From positions 434,001-498,000 of the forward strand of contig NZ_WUMN01000003.1 of NCBI RefSeq assembly GCF_009826935.1: a DNA stretch of 64,000 bases. The letters are read 5' to 3'. Both the position numbers and the translations under genes were made by a program. This document shows, piece after piece, positions 6,556 to 14,777 of this stretch; the stretch's first letter is position 1; every line of letters starts with the position of its first letter. Source of the DNA: Flavobacterium sp. Sd200. GTDB lineage: Bacteria; Bacteroidota; Bacteroidia; Flavobacteriales; Flavobacteriaceae. Below the pieces are notes generated by a model. That model did not search any database and was not told where the DNA came from. It was given only the letters and a program-made list of their open reading frames with translations.

Positions 6556-8691
6556 TTAAAAAAGGTAGCTTACTGCAATATTTGTATAATAATTTGTGGG
6601 TAGGCCCGGATAATAATAGCGTGGTGCCGCTCCGTTGACTCCTGTGGCGTTGGTTAGCACCATCGAAGCATAATGAGTATTGGTAACATTATTAATCCCT
6701 GCCGATAGCTGTGTTGTAAATCCTTTAAAGAGTTCCTGTTTCCAACCCAATTTTGTGTTGATCAGGCTGTAGCTGTCGCTATAAACCGTGTTGGCATCAT
6801 CTATTGGGGTTCGGGAGGTATAATAATAATCGGCACTAAAATACAGCCCATGCGGTATAGTTATCGTTATCCCACTATTAATTTTGTTGTTGGGAACGCC
6901 TGTAAGTCGATTACCGCTATAATCAATATCGTTATTAATAAACTCTTTAAACTCATAATTCCCGACAGATGCGGCTGCATAAGGCTGTATAGCAAATTTT
7001 TCGGTTACCTGCCAATTGTAGTTTACAGATGCTTCTATACCCTGATGGAGTGTTTCGCCGGCGTTGATGCCTACATATTGGTCGTCGCCCACGCGTTGTG
7101 CCACAAGCAGGTCTTTTATCTGCATATGATAGGCTGAAATTTCGGCATACAGGTTTTTATCGGCAAGATAGAATTTACCGCCCACTTCAAAGTTATAACC
7201 ATTCTCCGGTTTGATTTCAGAATTTATAGTGCCATCGGCAGTCAGCGTTTCTTCTACCGATGGGAGGGAAAACCCACGGCTAACCGATGCGTAAAGGGTT
7301 TGCAACGGGGAAGGCTTATAAAGAAATGATAGTTGGGGCGACCATATCCCGTTATGGCTATAGCTTTCGTCTGACTGTGTTTCAACAGGAAAAGTATTGT
7401 TTAAATCAAATTTTGTTTTGTTGTAATTAACCCCGCCCTGTACTTCAAACTTTTTTGAAAGCTGAACCCTAAGCTGTGCAAAGGCGTTTATAAAATTACG
7501 GTCCTGTTCGCTGGTGGTTAGCCTGCTGCCCTGTAGTGTGCCGTTGCCATTGTTGTCTTCGTAAAGATTGGTAAAAGTGCCGCCGCTAAATCCGTCTTTA
7601 AAATATTCAAGCCCGGCAATAAAGTTCGATTTCATTTTGCCGATGCTGAAGTCTCCAAAAAACTGCGTACGCGCCCCATAGGCTGTATTATCCTGTGCAA
7701 GGATGTCAAACGGGCGCGGCTCGTAGCTGTCTTTTGCGTTTATGAATATTGATGTAGAGTTTTTTAGCCAATCGACTACCTGCCAGTCATAAGCCAGTCC
7801 ACCTAAATAAGAGTCATACTGCTCATAGCCTTTGGCGGCTGCCCAGGTGGGTGCAGCTGCCTGTGGGTTGTTTTCAAAAGTTGCTTTGTTGACAGAGCTG
7901 GGTATGTAGGCTTTCATATAGGTGTAATTCCCAAAATACGTCAGCTTGCTTTTTTCGGCACGGAAGAGTTCCCCAGCAAGTGTAACACCCTCGCGGTTAT
8001 AGTGGCTGTTAGCGCGGTAGCCGTCGGTTTCCAGTTTGTGGTAGCTAAGGTTCAGGCTGCTTTTTTTGGTATTTAGCCCATAGTTTACGGTGTTTTTAAC
8101 CAACCCGTAGGAGCCTATGGTGGTGCTTACCATAGCACGGCTTCCGTCTGTAACGGCATGCGCCGGATTTATAAGTATTGCCCCGCCAAGCCCCGCACCA
8201 TACAGGCTCGATAAAGGCCCTTTTATAACCTCTATATTATCTATCATTTGCAGGTCGATGTCTTCAATAGTGGTTTCGCTGTCACCCGATGTAAGCGGGA
8301 TACTACCATAAAAAGCCCTGATCTTATTGGTGCCATACTGCGTGTGTGCGCCAATACCCCGAATGGAAATACGGTTGGTATTAATAGCCCCTGATTGCAT
8401 GAATACTCCCGGAAGCGTGTTTAGTATGGGTGATATGTCAGCATTGTTATTGCGTTGTATTTGCTGTTGGGTAAGTATGCCAATGCTTGCAGGAGCATTT
8501 AGGAGGCTGTCATTTATATGGTAGTTGCTTATGGTTACGGGCTGGAGTTCAGTAGTTATTTTTATACCGGATACACGATCCACAAAGTCATAGTGAATGC
8601 TATCTTTGATGATGTTTTTTATAGTATCCTGCCCAAAAGATTTCCCTACAGATATAAGTATCAATAAAAAGATAAATGGTTTTATAGTCAT
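6556..8691 (-). CDS. TonB-dependent outer-membrane receptor
   Basis: 711 residues from the ATG at 8691. Signal peptide at residues 1-20 (I-F-L-L-I-L-I-S-V-G-K-S-F-G-Q), a plug domain (~45-165) with I-Q-R-N-N-N-A-D-I-S-P-I-L-N, R-G-I-G, I-E-V-I-K-G-P-L-S-S-L-Y-G, then a 22-strand-type barrel ending in Phe (V-S-Y-L-F). It is of the siderophore/vitamin type, without a SusC-like carboxypeptidase-regulatory domain and with no SusD partner nearby, so iron-chelate or another metal complex uptake is the likely role. An ATG 5 codons upstream (8706) lies just after a terminator-like hairpin, so the shorter form with the better signal peptide was chosen. The substrate cannot be read. Confidence 0.85.
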   Translation of the reverse strand: MTIKPFIFLLILISVGKSFGQDTIKNIIKDSIHYDFVDRVSGIKITTELQPVTISNYHINDSLLNAPASIGILTQQQIQRNNNADISPILNTLPGVFMQSGAINTNRISIRGIGAHTQYGTNKIRAFYGSIPLTSGDSETTIEDIDLQMIDNIEVIKGPLSSLYGAGLGGAILINPAHAVTDGSRAMVSTTIGSYGLVKNTVNYGLNTKKSSLNLSYHKLETDGYRANSHYNREGVTLAGELFRAEKSKLTYFGNYTYMKAYIPSSVNKATFENNPQAAAPTWAAAKGYEQYDSYLGGLAYDWQVVDWLKNSTSIFINAKDSYEPRPFDILAQDNTAYGARTQFFGDFSIGKMKSNFIAGLEYFKDGFSGGTFTNLYEDNNGNGTLQGSRLTTSEQDRNFINAFAQLRVQLSKKFEVQGGVNYNKTKFDLNNTFPVETQSDESYSHNGIWSPQLSFLYKPSPLQTLYASVSRGFSLPSVEETLTADGTINSEIKPENGYNFEVGGKFYLADKNLYAEISAYHMQIKDLLVAQRVGDDQYVGINAGETLHQGIEASVNYNWQVTEKFAIQPYAAASVGNYEFKEFINNDIDYSGNRLTGVPNNKINSGITITIPHGLYFSADYYYTSRTPIDDANTVYSDSYSLINTKLGWKQELFKGFTTQLSAGINNVTNTHYASMVLTNATGVNGAAPRYYYPGLPTNYYTNIAVSYLF

Positions 8692-8704
8692 GTGGTTGGC
8701 TAAC

Positions 8705-8742
8705 ATTAAAAAATCCTGACAGTAAATGTACCGCAGGATTTT
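8705..8742 (-). terminator. Terminator-like hairpin directly before the TonB receptor start
   Basis: On the minus strand AAAATCCTG (8742-8734) pairs with CAGGATTTT (8718-8710) with a 15-base loop and is followed by a run of T to 8707. It could end transcription from the upstream lipoprotein gene, 210 bases away, or act as an attenuator in the receptor leader. Confidence 0.6.
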
Positions 8743-8784
8743 GAGTTATTTTGATATTTTCTGTACGAAAATCATCGTAATGTT

Positions 8785-8921
8785 TTCCCCTCCCCAGCCC
8801 TCCCCGAAGGGGAGGGAGCAGCTACACTCAGATGTTTTTATACTGTACAAATGTAAATTATTGCCGTACTGTACCCGTCCGTTGGCTCCCCTCTCCTTGG
8901 GAGAGGGGCTGGGGGAGAGGA
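8785..8921. repeat. C-rich/G-rich inverted-repeat element
   Basis: The left arm 8785-8819 (CCCCTCCCCAGCCCTCCCC, GAAGGGGAGGGAGC) and the right arm 8885-8921 (GGCTCCCCTCTCC, TTGGGAGAGGGGCTGGGGGAGAGG) are inverted copies; each arm also folds on itself (CTCCCC-GAA-GGGGAG and CTCTCC-TTGG-GAGAG). A 65-base AT-rich stretch separates them. It is far more GC-rich than its surroundings. Elements of this kind are common between genes in Bacteroidota (recollection). Confidence 0.7.
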
Positions 8922-8955
8922 CTATTGTTATAGGTACACGGCACCGCTGAGATTG

Positions 8956-10230
8956 CTATTTATTCGGTGTCACTTTCCACAATGTATTTCCGGCATCGTC
9001 GTTGACCAGTAGTGACCCATCGTTCATTACCGTTACATCTACAGGGCGGCCATATACTTTGGCTTTTTCCTCATCTGCAATAAACCCGGTAAGGAAATCT
9101 TCGGGTTGACCACTGGGTTTGCCATCTTTAAACGGAACAAAAAGCACTTTATATCCGCTCAGCACACTGCGGTTCCACGAGCCGTGCTGCCCTACAAACG
9201 CCCCGTTTTTATATTTATCAGGAAAGGTGTTACCGGTATAAAACGCAATACCTAATGATGCCGTGTGTGCCCCAACCGATACATCGGGTACGATAGTTTT
9301 AGCCACAAGTTCGGGTGCCTTTCCTTTCATGCGTGGGTCTTCGATAGGGCCAAAGTAAGCATATGGCCAGCCATAAAAGGCTCCTTTTTTAACGCTTGTA
9401 ACATAGTCGGGCACCAGACCGTCGCCCAGTTCGTCGCGTTCGTTAACGGCTGTCCAAAGTTCTTTATTAACAGGGTTCCAGTCCATGCCCACGGGGTTGC
9501 GAATCCCTGCGGCATAGATAATCTCGCCTGTACCGTCGGGGTTTACTTCCAGTATATCGGCTCTGCGCACTTCATACTCCATACCGTTCTCGCCCACATT
9601 ACTGCCAGAACCTACCGATATGTATATTTTGCTGCCATCGGCATTGGCAATCAGGTTGCGCGTCCAGTGGTTGTTGTAACCCCCTGCCGGAAGTTCTACT
9701 ATTTTTTTGCCTGTTCCCGTAAGCTTTAGGTCACCTTCTTTGTAGGGATATTGGTACAGCCCATCGGTATTGGCAACATAAAAGCTGTTTTTAAGAACCA
9801 GCATGCCGTAAGGTTGTTTTAGTTTTTCGGCAAAAACCACACGGGTCTCAAAAGTGCCGTCTTTATCTTTATCTCGAAACAGTGTAATACGATCAGCACT
9901 GTGTACGGTGCCGCTTTCGGCTACAAAAATATCTCCATTGGGCGCTATGTAAGTATTTCGTGGGTTGTCCAAATCTCCTGCAAATTTCGTAACGGTAAAT
10001 CCAGCCGGGGCTTTAGGGATGTTATTTTCCCAGTCCACCATTTTACTGTTCTTGGTAACGCTTTCGGTGGCAAAGGGTGCAGGCAACTCCAAAGGTCCAA
10101 TAGCTGTTTGCACGGTTGTGCTGCCTTCGGCTTTAGCCTCCTGTTTTTCTTCTTTGCTAACCTGCTGTTTTTTGCAGCCGATAATCATTATAAGGCCTGT
10201 AAGGGCAAGTATAGTAGCTGTATTTTTCAT
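8956..10230 (-). CDS. PQQ-dependent sugar dehydrogenase-like (sorbosone dehydrogenase family) lipoprotein
   Basis: 424 residues. Lipoprotein signal with lipobox Cys19 (L-I-M-I-I-G-C-K-K). The rest is a six-bladed beta-propeller of the GSDH/sorbosone-dehydrogenase type: F-A-G-D-L-D-N-P-R-N, G-D-I-F-V-A-E-S, G-G-Y-N-N-H-W-T-R-N, G-I-R-N-P-V-G-M-D-W-N-P, Y-G-W-P-Y-A-Y-F-G, G-Q-H-G-S-W-N-R-S, and a final V-Y-G-R-P-V-D-V-T. Family members oxidise aldoses or related sugars in the periplasm with bound PQQ; whether this one is active or which sugar it uses is unknown. No PQQ synthesis genes are in the window. Monocistronic or ahead of the TonB receptor gene. Confidence 0.8.
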   Translation of the reverse strand: MKNTATILALTGLIMIIGCKKQQVSKEEKQEAKAEGSTTVQTAIGPLELPAPFATESVTKNSKMVDWENNIPKAPAGFTVTKFAGDLDNPRNTYIAPNGDIFVAESGTVHSADRITLFRDKDKDGTFETRVVFAEKLKQPYGMLVLKNSFYVANTDGLYQYPYKEGDLKLTGTGKKIVELPAGGYNNHWTRNLIANADGSKIYISVGSGSNVGENGMEYEVRRADILEVNPDGTGEIIYAAGIRNPVGMDWNPVNKELWTAVNERDELGDGLVPDYVTSVKKGAFYGWPYAYFGPIEDPRMKGKAPELVAKTIVPDVSVGAHTASLGIAFYTGNTFPDKYKNGAFVGQHGSWNRSVLSGYKVLFVPFKDGKPSGQPEDFLTGFIADEEKAKVYGRPVDVTVMNDGSLLVNDDAGNTLWKVTPNK

Positions 10231-10382
10231 GTATGTATAGTTGCAAATAAATAATTATGAGTCTAAATTAGTTATTTGTTGAAGCTTTGATAGGGTAATG
10301 GCTTGAATATTAGATATTATTTAACATTAATAAAATTATTACAAAATAAACTTAATGCGTTAACTGGCTGTTGCTGAATTAG

Positions 10383-10390
10383 TATATTTG
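10383..10390 (+). promoter_or_regulatory. -7 element of the hpt-adk promoter
   Basis: TATATTTG, an exact TAnnTTTG match, 22 bases before the GTG start of hpt. No good -33 TTG/TTTG is visible at the usual distance, so the promoter may depend on an activator. Confidence 0.5.
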
Positions 10391-10412
10391 CAGATTATAT
10401 TCTATTTCTATC

Positions 10413-10940
10413 GTGATACAGCTTCATGACAAACAATTTGTGCCTTTTATAACTGCAACAGAAATTGATGCCGTTGTGAAACGCATGGCCAAAGAGGCCG
10501 AGGAAGACCTGGAAGGGGAGGTCCCCGTGTTTGTAGGGGTACTTAACGGGTCTTTTATGGTGCTTTCAGACTTTGCAAAGCATTACACCAAAGACTGCGA
10601 GATTAATTTTGTAAAAATGTCTTCTTATGAAGGGACAAGCACTACCGGGGAGGTAAAGCAACTTTTAGGGCTTAGCCAAAACCTTGAGGGCAGAAGCGTT
10701 GTTTTAATTGAAGATATTGTAGATACAGGCCACACCATAGAGGCATTGATACAACTTTTTGAAAATAAAAACGTAAAGCAGCTAAAAATCGCCACGCTGT
10801 TTTTTAAGCCCGAAGCTTACACCAAAAATATACCGCTGGATTATGTAGGGTTTGAAATACCCAATAAATTTATAGTGGGTTACGGCTTGGACTATGACGG
10901 ACTGGGACGCAACCTGCCTGAAATATACCAGCTTAAATAA
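10413..10940 (+). CDS. hpt: Hypoxanthine phosphoribosyltransferase
   Basis: 175 residues, the usual length. It makes IMP (and GMP) from hypoxanthine (guanine) and PRPP in purine salvage, in the cytoplasm. The PRPP-binding loop is at residues ~97-109 (V-V-L-I-E-D-I-V-D-T-G-H-T) with the E100-D101 acidic pair; the flexible loop S-S-Y-E-G-T-S-T-T-G is at 70-79. The GTG start matches related Flavobacteriaceae proteins that begin M-I-Q-L-H-D-K. It is followed 28 bases later by adk, so both likely form one purine nucleotide unit driven by the TATATTTG element. Confidence 0.95.
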   Translation: MIQLHDKQFVPFITATEIDAVVKRMAKEAEEDLEGEVPVFVGVLNGSFMVLSDFAKHYTKDCEINFVKMSSYEGTSTTGEVKQLLGLSQNLEGRSVVLIEDIVDTGHTIEALIQLFENKNVKQLKIATLFFKPEAYTKNIPLDYVGFEIPNKFIVGYGLDYDGLGRNLPEIYQLK

Positions 10941-10968
10941 AAATAAACTATACCTTTTATACACAACA

Positions 10969-11541
10969 ATGAAAAATATTGTACTTTTTGGAAAACCCGG
11001 AGCAGGGAAAGGAACTCAGGCTGAATTTTTAAAAACAAAATACAATCTGACGCATATTTCTACCGGCGATCTTTTCCGATTTAACCTTAAAAATAATACC
11101 GAGTTAGGGCAGCTTGCCAAAACCTATATTGATAAAGGCGATTTAGTTCCGGATGAAGTAACTATTAAAATGCTTGAAGATGAGGTGGGTAAACACCCCG
11201 ATACCGCAGGTTTCTTGTTTGACGGTTTTCCACGTACAACAGCACAGGCCGATGCGCTTGATGCTTTTTTAGCGACTAAAGGCTGGGGCGTAACGGCTAC
11301 CATTGCTCTTGAAGCTGACGATGAAGTACTTGTACAACGCCTGCTTGAAAGAGGTAAGACAAGCGGTAGGGTTGATGACCAGGACGAAAACCTTATTCGT
11401 AACCGCTACCAGGAATATAACGAAAAAACAGCCCCGCTTATTGAGTATTATAAAGCACAGGGCAAATACCATCCGGTAAACGGAATAGGCGAAATAGCCG
11501 AAATTACACATCGATTAAGTTCTGTAATCGATACGCTCTAA
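10969..11541 (+). CDS. adk: Adenylate kinase
   Basis: 190 residues. It balances adenine nucleotides (ATP + AMP to 2 ADP). The P-loop G-K-P-G-A-G-K-G-T is at residues 8-16, AMP-binding D-G-F-P-R-T at ~81-86, and the LID segment (E-R-G-K-T-S-G-R-V-D-D) is short and lacks the four zinc cysteines, which is the short-form enzyme. The frame runs open upstream through the end of hpt, but the ATG at 10969 gives the normal N-terminus just before the first beta strand. It shares a transcript with hpt. Confidence 0.95.
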   Translation: MKNIVLFGKPGAGKGTQAEFLKTKYNLTHISTGDLFRFNLKNNTELGQLAKTYIDKGDLVPDEVTIKMLEDEVGKHPDTAGFLFDGFPRTTAQADALDAFLATKGWGVTATIALEADDEVLVQRLLERGKTSGRVDDQDENLIRNRYQEYNEKTAPLIEYYKAQGKYHPVNGIGEIAEITHRLSSVIDTL

Positions 11542-11556
11542 CTAAAAACCCCAACT

Positions 11557-12834
11557 TTGGAAATAGCCATAATATTTTTCCTTATCATTTTAAACGGCGT
11601 TTTCTCCATGAGCGAGATTGCGCTTATATCTGCCCGTAAAAGCCGCCTTGAAACCGCTGCAAAAAAAGGCAATCCAAGTGCACAGGCGGCGCTGGATCTT
11701 GCCAATTCGCCAAACAAATTCCTTTCTACCGTACAAATAGGTATTACGCTTATAGGTATTTTAACCGGTATTTATTCTGGTGATAAAGTGACCGACGACG
11801 TAAAACTTTTTCTTGATGGATTTGATGCCCTGAAGCCTTATTCGGCAAACCTGTCGGTAGGTATAGTAGTAGTTATACTAACGTTTTTTTCGCTCGTGCT
11901 GGGAGAACTGCTGCCTAAAAGGATAGGGCTTAACTATCCTGAAGCTATTGCAAAAATGGTGGCCCTGCCCATGAAGTTTATTTCTATAGTAACAGCACCA
12001 TTTATATGGCTTTTAACAACATCTACTGATTTTGTGCTGAATGTGTTCCGCATCCGCCCAACAGCAGATGGAAAAGTAACCGAAGAGGAAATTAAAGCCA
12101 TTATTAAAGAAGGCACCGAAGGGGGAGAGGTTCAGGAAATTGAACACGACATTATGGAGCGCGTTTTCCATATTGGCGACAGGAAAGTAAACTCGTTAAT
12201 GACACACCGTAAATCGGTAACGTATTTGTCTACTTCTTTCACTAAAGACAGTATTAAACAAACCATGCTCGAAGAGTTGCATTCGGTTTATCCTGTGTGC
12301 GAAGGTAACAGTCTTGACGATGTTATTGGTGTAGTGCAACTAAAAGATATTTTTGCTAACTACGATAACGACAATTTTAATTTTAAGGATATTGTTGTAG
12401 AGCCCGTATATCTTATAGAACATACATCGGCCTACAAAGCACTTGAAATATTCAAAAAAACAAAAGTGCATTATGCGTTGGTAACCGATGAGTATGGTGT
12501 TTTTCAGGGAATTATTACCCTGAACGATATTCTTGAGGCTTTAGTGGGCGATGCTTCCGACTTTTATGAAGACGAGTTTAAGCTTGTAGCCAATGAAGAC
12601 GGTTCGTGGTTGGTAGACGGACATTATCCGTTACACGATTTCTTAACGTATTTCGATCTTGATGAACTTACTACTGATTATGAGGTTACTACTGTGAGCG
12701 GCCTTATAATGACTGAGCTTAGCTATATACCCAAAGAAGGCGAAAAGCTGATATGGCACCTGTATGAGCTTGAAGTATTGGATATGGATGGAGTTAAGAT
12801 AGATAAGGTGCGCGTGAGCAGGCTGAAAGAATAG
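11557..12834 (+). CDS. CNNM/CorC/HlyC family transporter-like protein
   Basis: 425 residues: an N-terminal DUF21/CNNM membrane domain (~1-190, three or four helices with G-V-F-S-M-S-E-I-A-L at the start and L-G-E-L-L-P-K-R-I-G-L-N), a linker E-E-E-I-K-A-I-I-K-E-G-T-E-G-G, two CBS domains (~205-335) and a CorC_HlyC domain (~345-425). Family members are tied to magnesium/cobalt efflux and in older annotation to hemolysins; there is no evidence for hemolysis here. The TTG start at 11557 is 15 bases after adk and keeps the first membrane helix whole. It is probably co-transcribed with adk. Confidence 0.85.
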   Translation: MEIAIIFFLIILNGVFSMSEIALISARKSRLETAAKKGNPSAQAALDLANSPNKFLSTVQIGITLIGILTGIYSGDKVTDDVKLFLDGFDALKPYSANLSVGIVVVILTFFSLVLGELLPKRIGLNYPEAIAKMVALPMKFISIVTAPFIWLLTTSTDFVLNVFRIRPTADGKVTEEEIKAIIKEGTEGGEVQEIEHDIMERVFHIGDRKVNSLMTHRKSVTYLSTSFTKDSIKQTMLEELHSVYPVCEGNSLDDVIGVVQLKDIFANYDNDNFNFKDIVVEPVYLIEHTSAYKALEIFKKTKVHYALVTDEYGVFQGIITLNDILEALVGDASDFYEDEFKLVANEDGSWLVDGHYPLHDFLTYFDLDELTTDYEVTTVSGLIMTELSYIPKEGEKLIWHLYELEVLDMDGVKIDKVRVSRLKE

Positions 12835-12983
12835 CGTTAAAGCAATTTTGTTAAAAAAATAAGGTAAACCTCACTGTTGTTTTTGATTGAATTCGGAGTG
12901 TTTATATTCGATAATTAACTAAAGTTAATCAGAAAAGCTTTAATAAGTTTATATTCTCAAAAATGTTTGATTAAAGGTAAACG

Positions 12984-13016
12984 TTGATTTTTTGATTGAG
13001 TGTTTTGATATTTTTG
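12984..13016 (+). promoter_or_regulatory. Promoter of the SpaA-like lipoprotein gene
   Basis: TTG at 12984-12986, 22-base spacer, then TATTTTTG at 13009-13016 (exact TAnnTTTG). The ATG follows 26 bases later. An inverted repeat ATTAACT-AA-AGTTAAT lies upstream at 12914-12929. Confidence 0.6.
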
Positions 13017-13041
13017 TGGTGAATAATCAATAAAACACCAC

Positions 13042-13689
13042 ATGAAAAAATTAGTATTGCTTTTCGCTGCTACAGCGTTTTTTACGGCCTGTAAAAAAGA
13101 TCCGGGGTCGACATCAGGGAATGTTTATTACAAGTATAATGATTATGTTGGCAACAAACCGGACGCCGGAGCCGAAATTAAGCTTTATAACTTAAATAAA
13201 GGTGCTGAGCCTGCAACTTATGAAGCTACTACCGATGTACAGGGTAATTATAAAATAGAAAATATTGTTCCCGGAGATTATTTGCTTTTTACTGTTTCTA
13301 AAGCTACTACAGCATCTAATGCGGAGATATTAGACCAGTTCGTGGCAAATTCTAAAGACTTAAAAGAACTTTTTGGAGGCGATATTGAAAGCTTAAGTAA
13401 AGATGCCGATGAATTGAAAAGCTTAGAAGAAAATAAAGCGCAGGCTTATGCTAAAGCAATGAGTGATTTTACGGTGGGAGATAAATACATCAATGAATAT
13501 GGAAAGTATTTAAAGGAAAGCACTGCAAAACAGGATGCCATAGGTAAAAAGCTGCCTGCCAAGCTAAAGTTGTTCTATTCGGCAGCAGTGGGTTATGATC
13601 AGAAAATTGAGATAAAAAGGATAAATGTAGAAGAAGCAAAAAATGTACAGACTAATACGGACTTTGGAATAACCTACTCAAGCAAATAA
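13042..13689 (+). CDS. Lipoprotein with a carboxypeptidase-regulatory/SpaA-like domain
   Basis: 215 residues. Lipobox F-F-T-A-C at residues 13-17 with Cys17 as the lipidation site. Residues ~25-90 form a small beta-sandwich of the CarboxypepD_reg/SpaA type (G-A-E-I-K-L-Y-N-L, T-T-D-V-Q-G-N-Y-K-I-E-N-I-V-P-G-D-Y-L-L). After it comes a helical, Lys/Glu-rich segment (~100-175) and a final beta-rich end. Export to the outer or inner membrane is expected. No known family was recognised beyond the beta-sandwich, so the function is unknown. It has its own promoter and terminator, so it is a single-gene unit. Confidence 0.8.
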   Translation: MKKLVLLFAATAFFTACKKDPGSTSGNVYYKYNDYVGNKPDAGAEIKLYNLNKGAEPATYEATTDVQGNYKIENIVPGDYLLFTVSKATTASNAEILDQFVANSKDLKELFGGDIESLSKDADELKSLEENKAQAYAKAMSDFTVGDKYINEYGKYLKESTAKQDAIGKKLPAKLKLFYSAAVGYDQKIEIKRINVEEAKNVQTNTDFGITYSSK

Positions 13690-13697
13690 TAAAAACT

Positions 13698-13733
13698 AAA
13701 ATCGCTGGCTTTTGCTGGCGATTTTGCTTTTAA
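13698..13733 (+). terminator. Terminator of the SpaA-like lipoprotein gene
   Basis: AAAATCGC (13698-13705) pairs with GCGATTTT (13718-13725), followed by GCTTTT; 9 bases past the stop codon. Confidence 0.65.
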
Positions 13734-13862
13734 ATAATTATGCATAATTTTTTGATTTAGCTATTGTTTACTAATTTCTATTTTATATTTTTGAAATATT
13801 AACTAAAATTTATGTTAAACGATGTGTTTTGTTTAGCAGCTTAACAAAGTATAGGTAGTTTT

Positions 13863-14771
13863 ATGAGAACAGCTGAGTGTAGCAAATGTTTTGAAACCAA
13901 ACCTTTGAATGATACCGTAAAGGTAGATGGTAATGTCTTTTGTTCGAGGTGTATGGATACCACCTTCCCTCAACCGGATATGTTAGATGGTAAGTCTGTT
14001 ATAAAAGATTTCGATCCTACTGCGTGTTCATTTTGTGACAAGGATTTTGGAGATGAAGAAATAAAGAAAATATCTGTCTACCCAATTTGTGCTGAATGTG
14101 AGAAAAAATTAAAGAATAAAGCATTTCCTGTATGGGTTAAAGCTTTTTTTGCAGCCGTATTGCTTCTTGTTTGTTTTTCGTTCGCATGGAACTGGAAATA
14201 TTATCAGGCTTATAATGATATTCAGGATTCATTTCAGTTTGCAAATATTGGCGATTATAATAGTGCCCATAAACAAATGAACAGTGCTGCCAATAAAGTT
14301 CCGGAGGTTGAAGATCTTAATCTTTTAGCAGCATATTACGGGGGTATTGATCTTTTATCAAAGGATAAAAATATCGAGGCTTTAAAGGAATTTAAAAAAT
14401 GCAGCGGTAATCTTCCGGATGATTATGGCATTGAGAAACTCATCCTACAGGCTGAGATAGGGGCTACTTTTAATGCCCGTAATTATACTGGGTTTTTAGA
14501 AGCTACCAGAAAAAATTATGAAAATGATTCTATTTCTGCAGTATCCAATACTGCGGTGGCTTCTGCATATGCTTGCATATATGCCGATAAAAAAGATGAA
14601 TCGGCAAGGCTCAATGCGCTTAAATATCTTGATAAGGCCAAGGCTATAGACAGTACAAGTGCTGAAATGAAAGAGTATTATAATAGGGTAGAATATCGTA
14701 TTGCTACCCGAAATATCATTGATTCAAAAGAGTTTACAAAACAATTTCCCAATGGTTGGGCTAAAAATTAA
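13863..14771 (+). CDS. Membrane protein with two N-terminal zinc ribbons and a TPR-like C-terminal region
   Basis: 302 residues. Four CxxC pairs give two Cys4 zinc ribbons: C6/C9 with C27/C30, and C55/C58 with C76/C79. One membrane helix follows at ~89-108 (A-F-F-A-A-V-L-L-L-V-C-F-S-F-A-W). The remaining ~190 residues are helical with TPR-like spacing (G-D-Y-N-S-A-H-K-Q-M, N-I-E-A-L-K-E-F-K-K-C, N-A-L-K-Y-L-D-K-A-K-A-I-D). The ribbons would face the cytoplasm and the TPR part the periplasm if the positive-inside rule holds. No known named family was recognised. It lies 6 bases before an intramembrane metalloprotease gene, which suggests that the two act together, for example as substrate or regulator and protease. 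Confidence 0.75.
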   Translation: MRTAECSKCFETKPLNDTVKVDGNVFCSRCMDTTFPQPDMLDGKSVIKDFDPTACSFCDKDFGDEEIKKISVYPICAECEKKLKNKAFPVWVKAFFAAVLLLVCFSFAWNWKYYQAYNDIQDSFQFANIGDYNSAHKQMNSAANKVPEVEDLNLLAAYYGGIDLLSKDKNIEALKEFKKCSGNLPDDYGIEKLILQAEIGATFNARNYTGFLEATRKNYENDSISAVSNTAVASAYACIYADKKDESARLNALKYLDKAKAIDSTSAEMKEYYNRVEYRIATRNIIDSKEFTKQFPNGWAKN

Positions 14772-14777
14772 ATAATT

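Noticed and set aside
12914..12929. ATTAACT-AA-AGTTAAT inverted repeat upstream of the SpaA-like lipoprotein gene
   Set aside because: Such short AT-rich palindromes are expected by chance in DNA of this composition; kept only as a note in the promoter entry.
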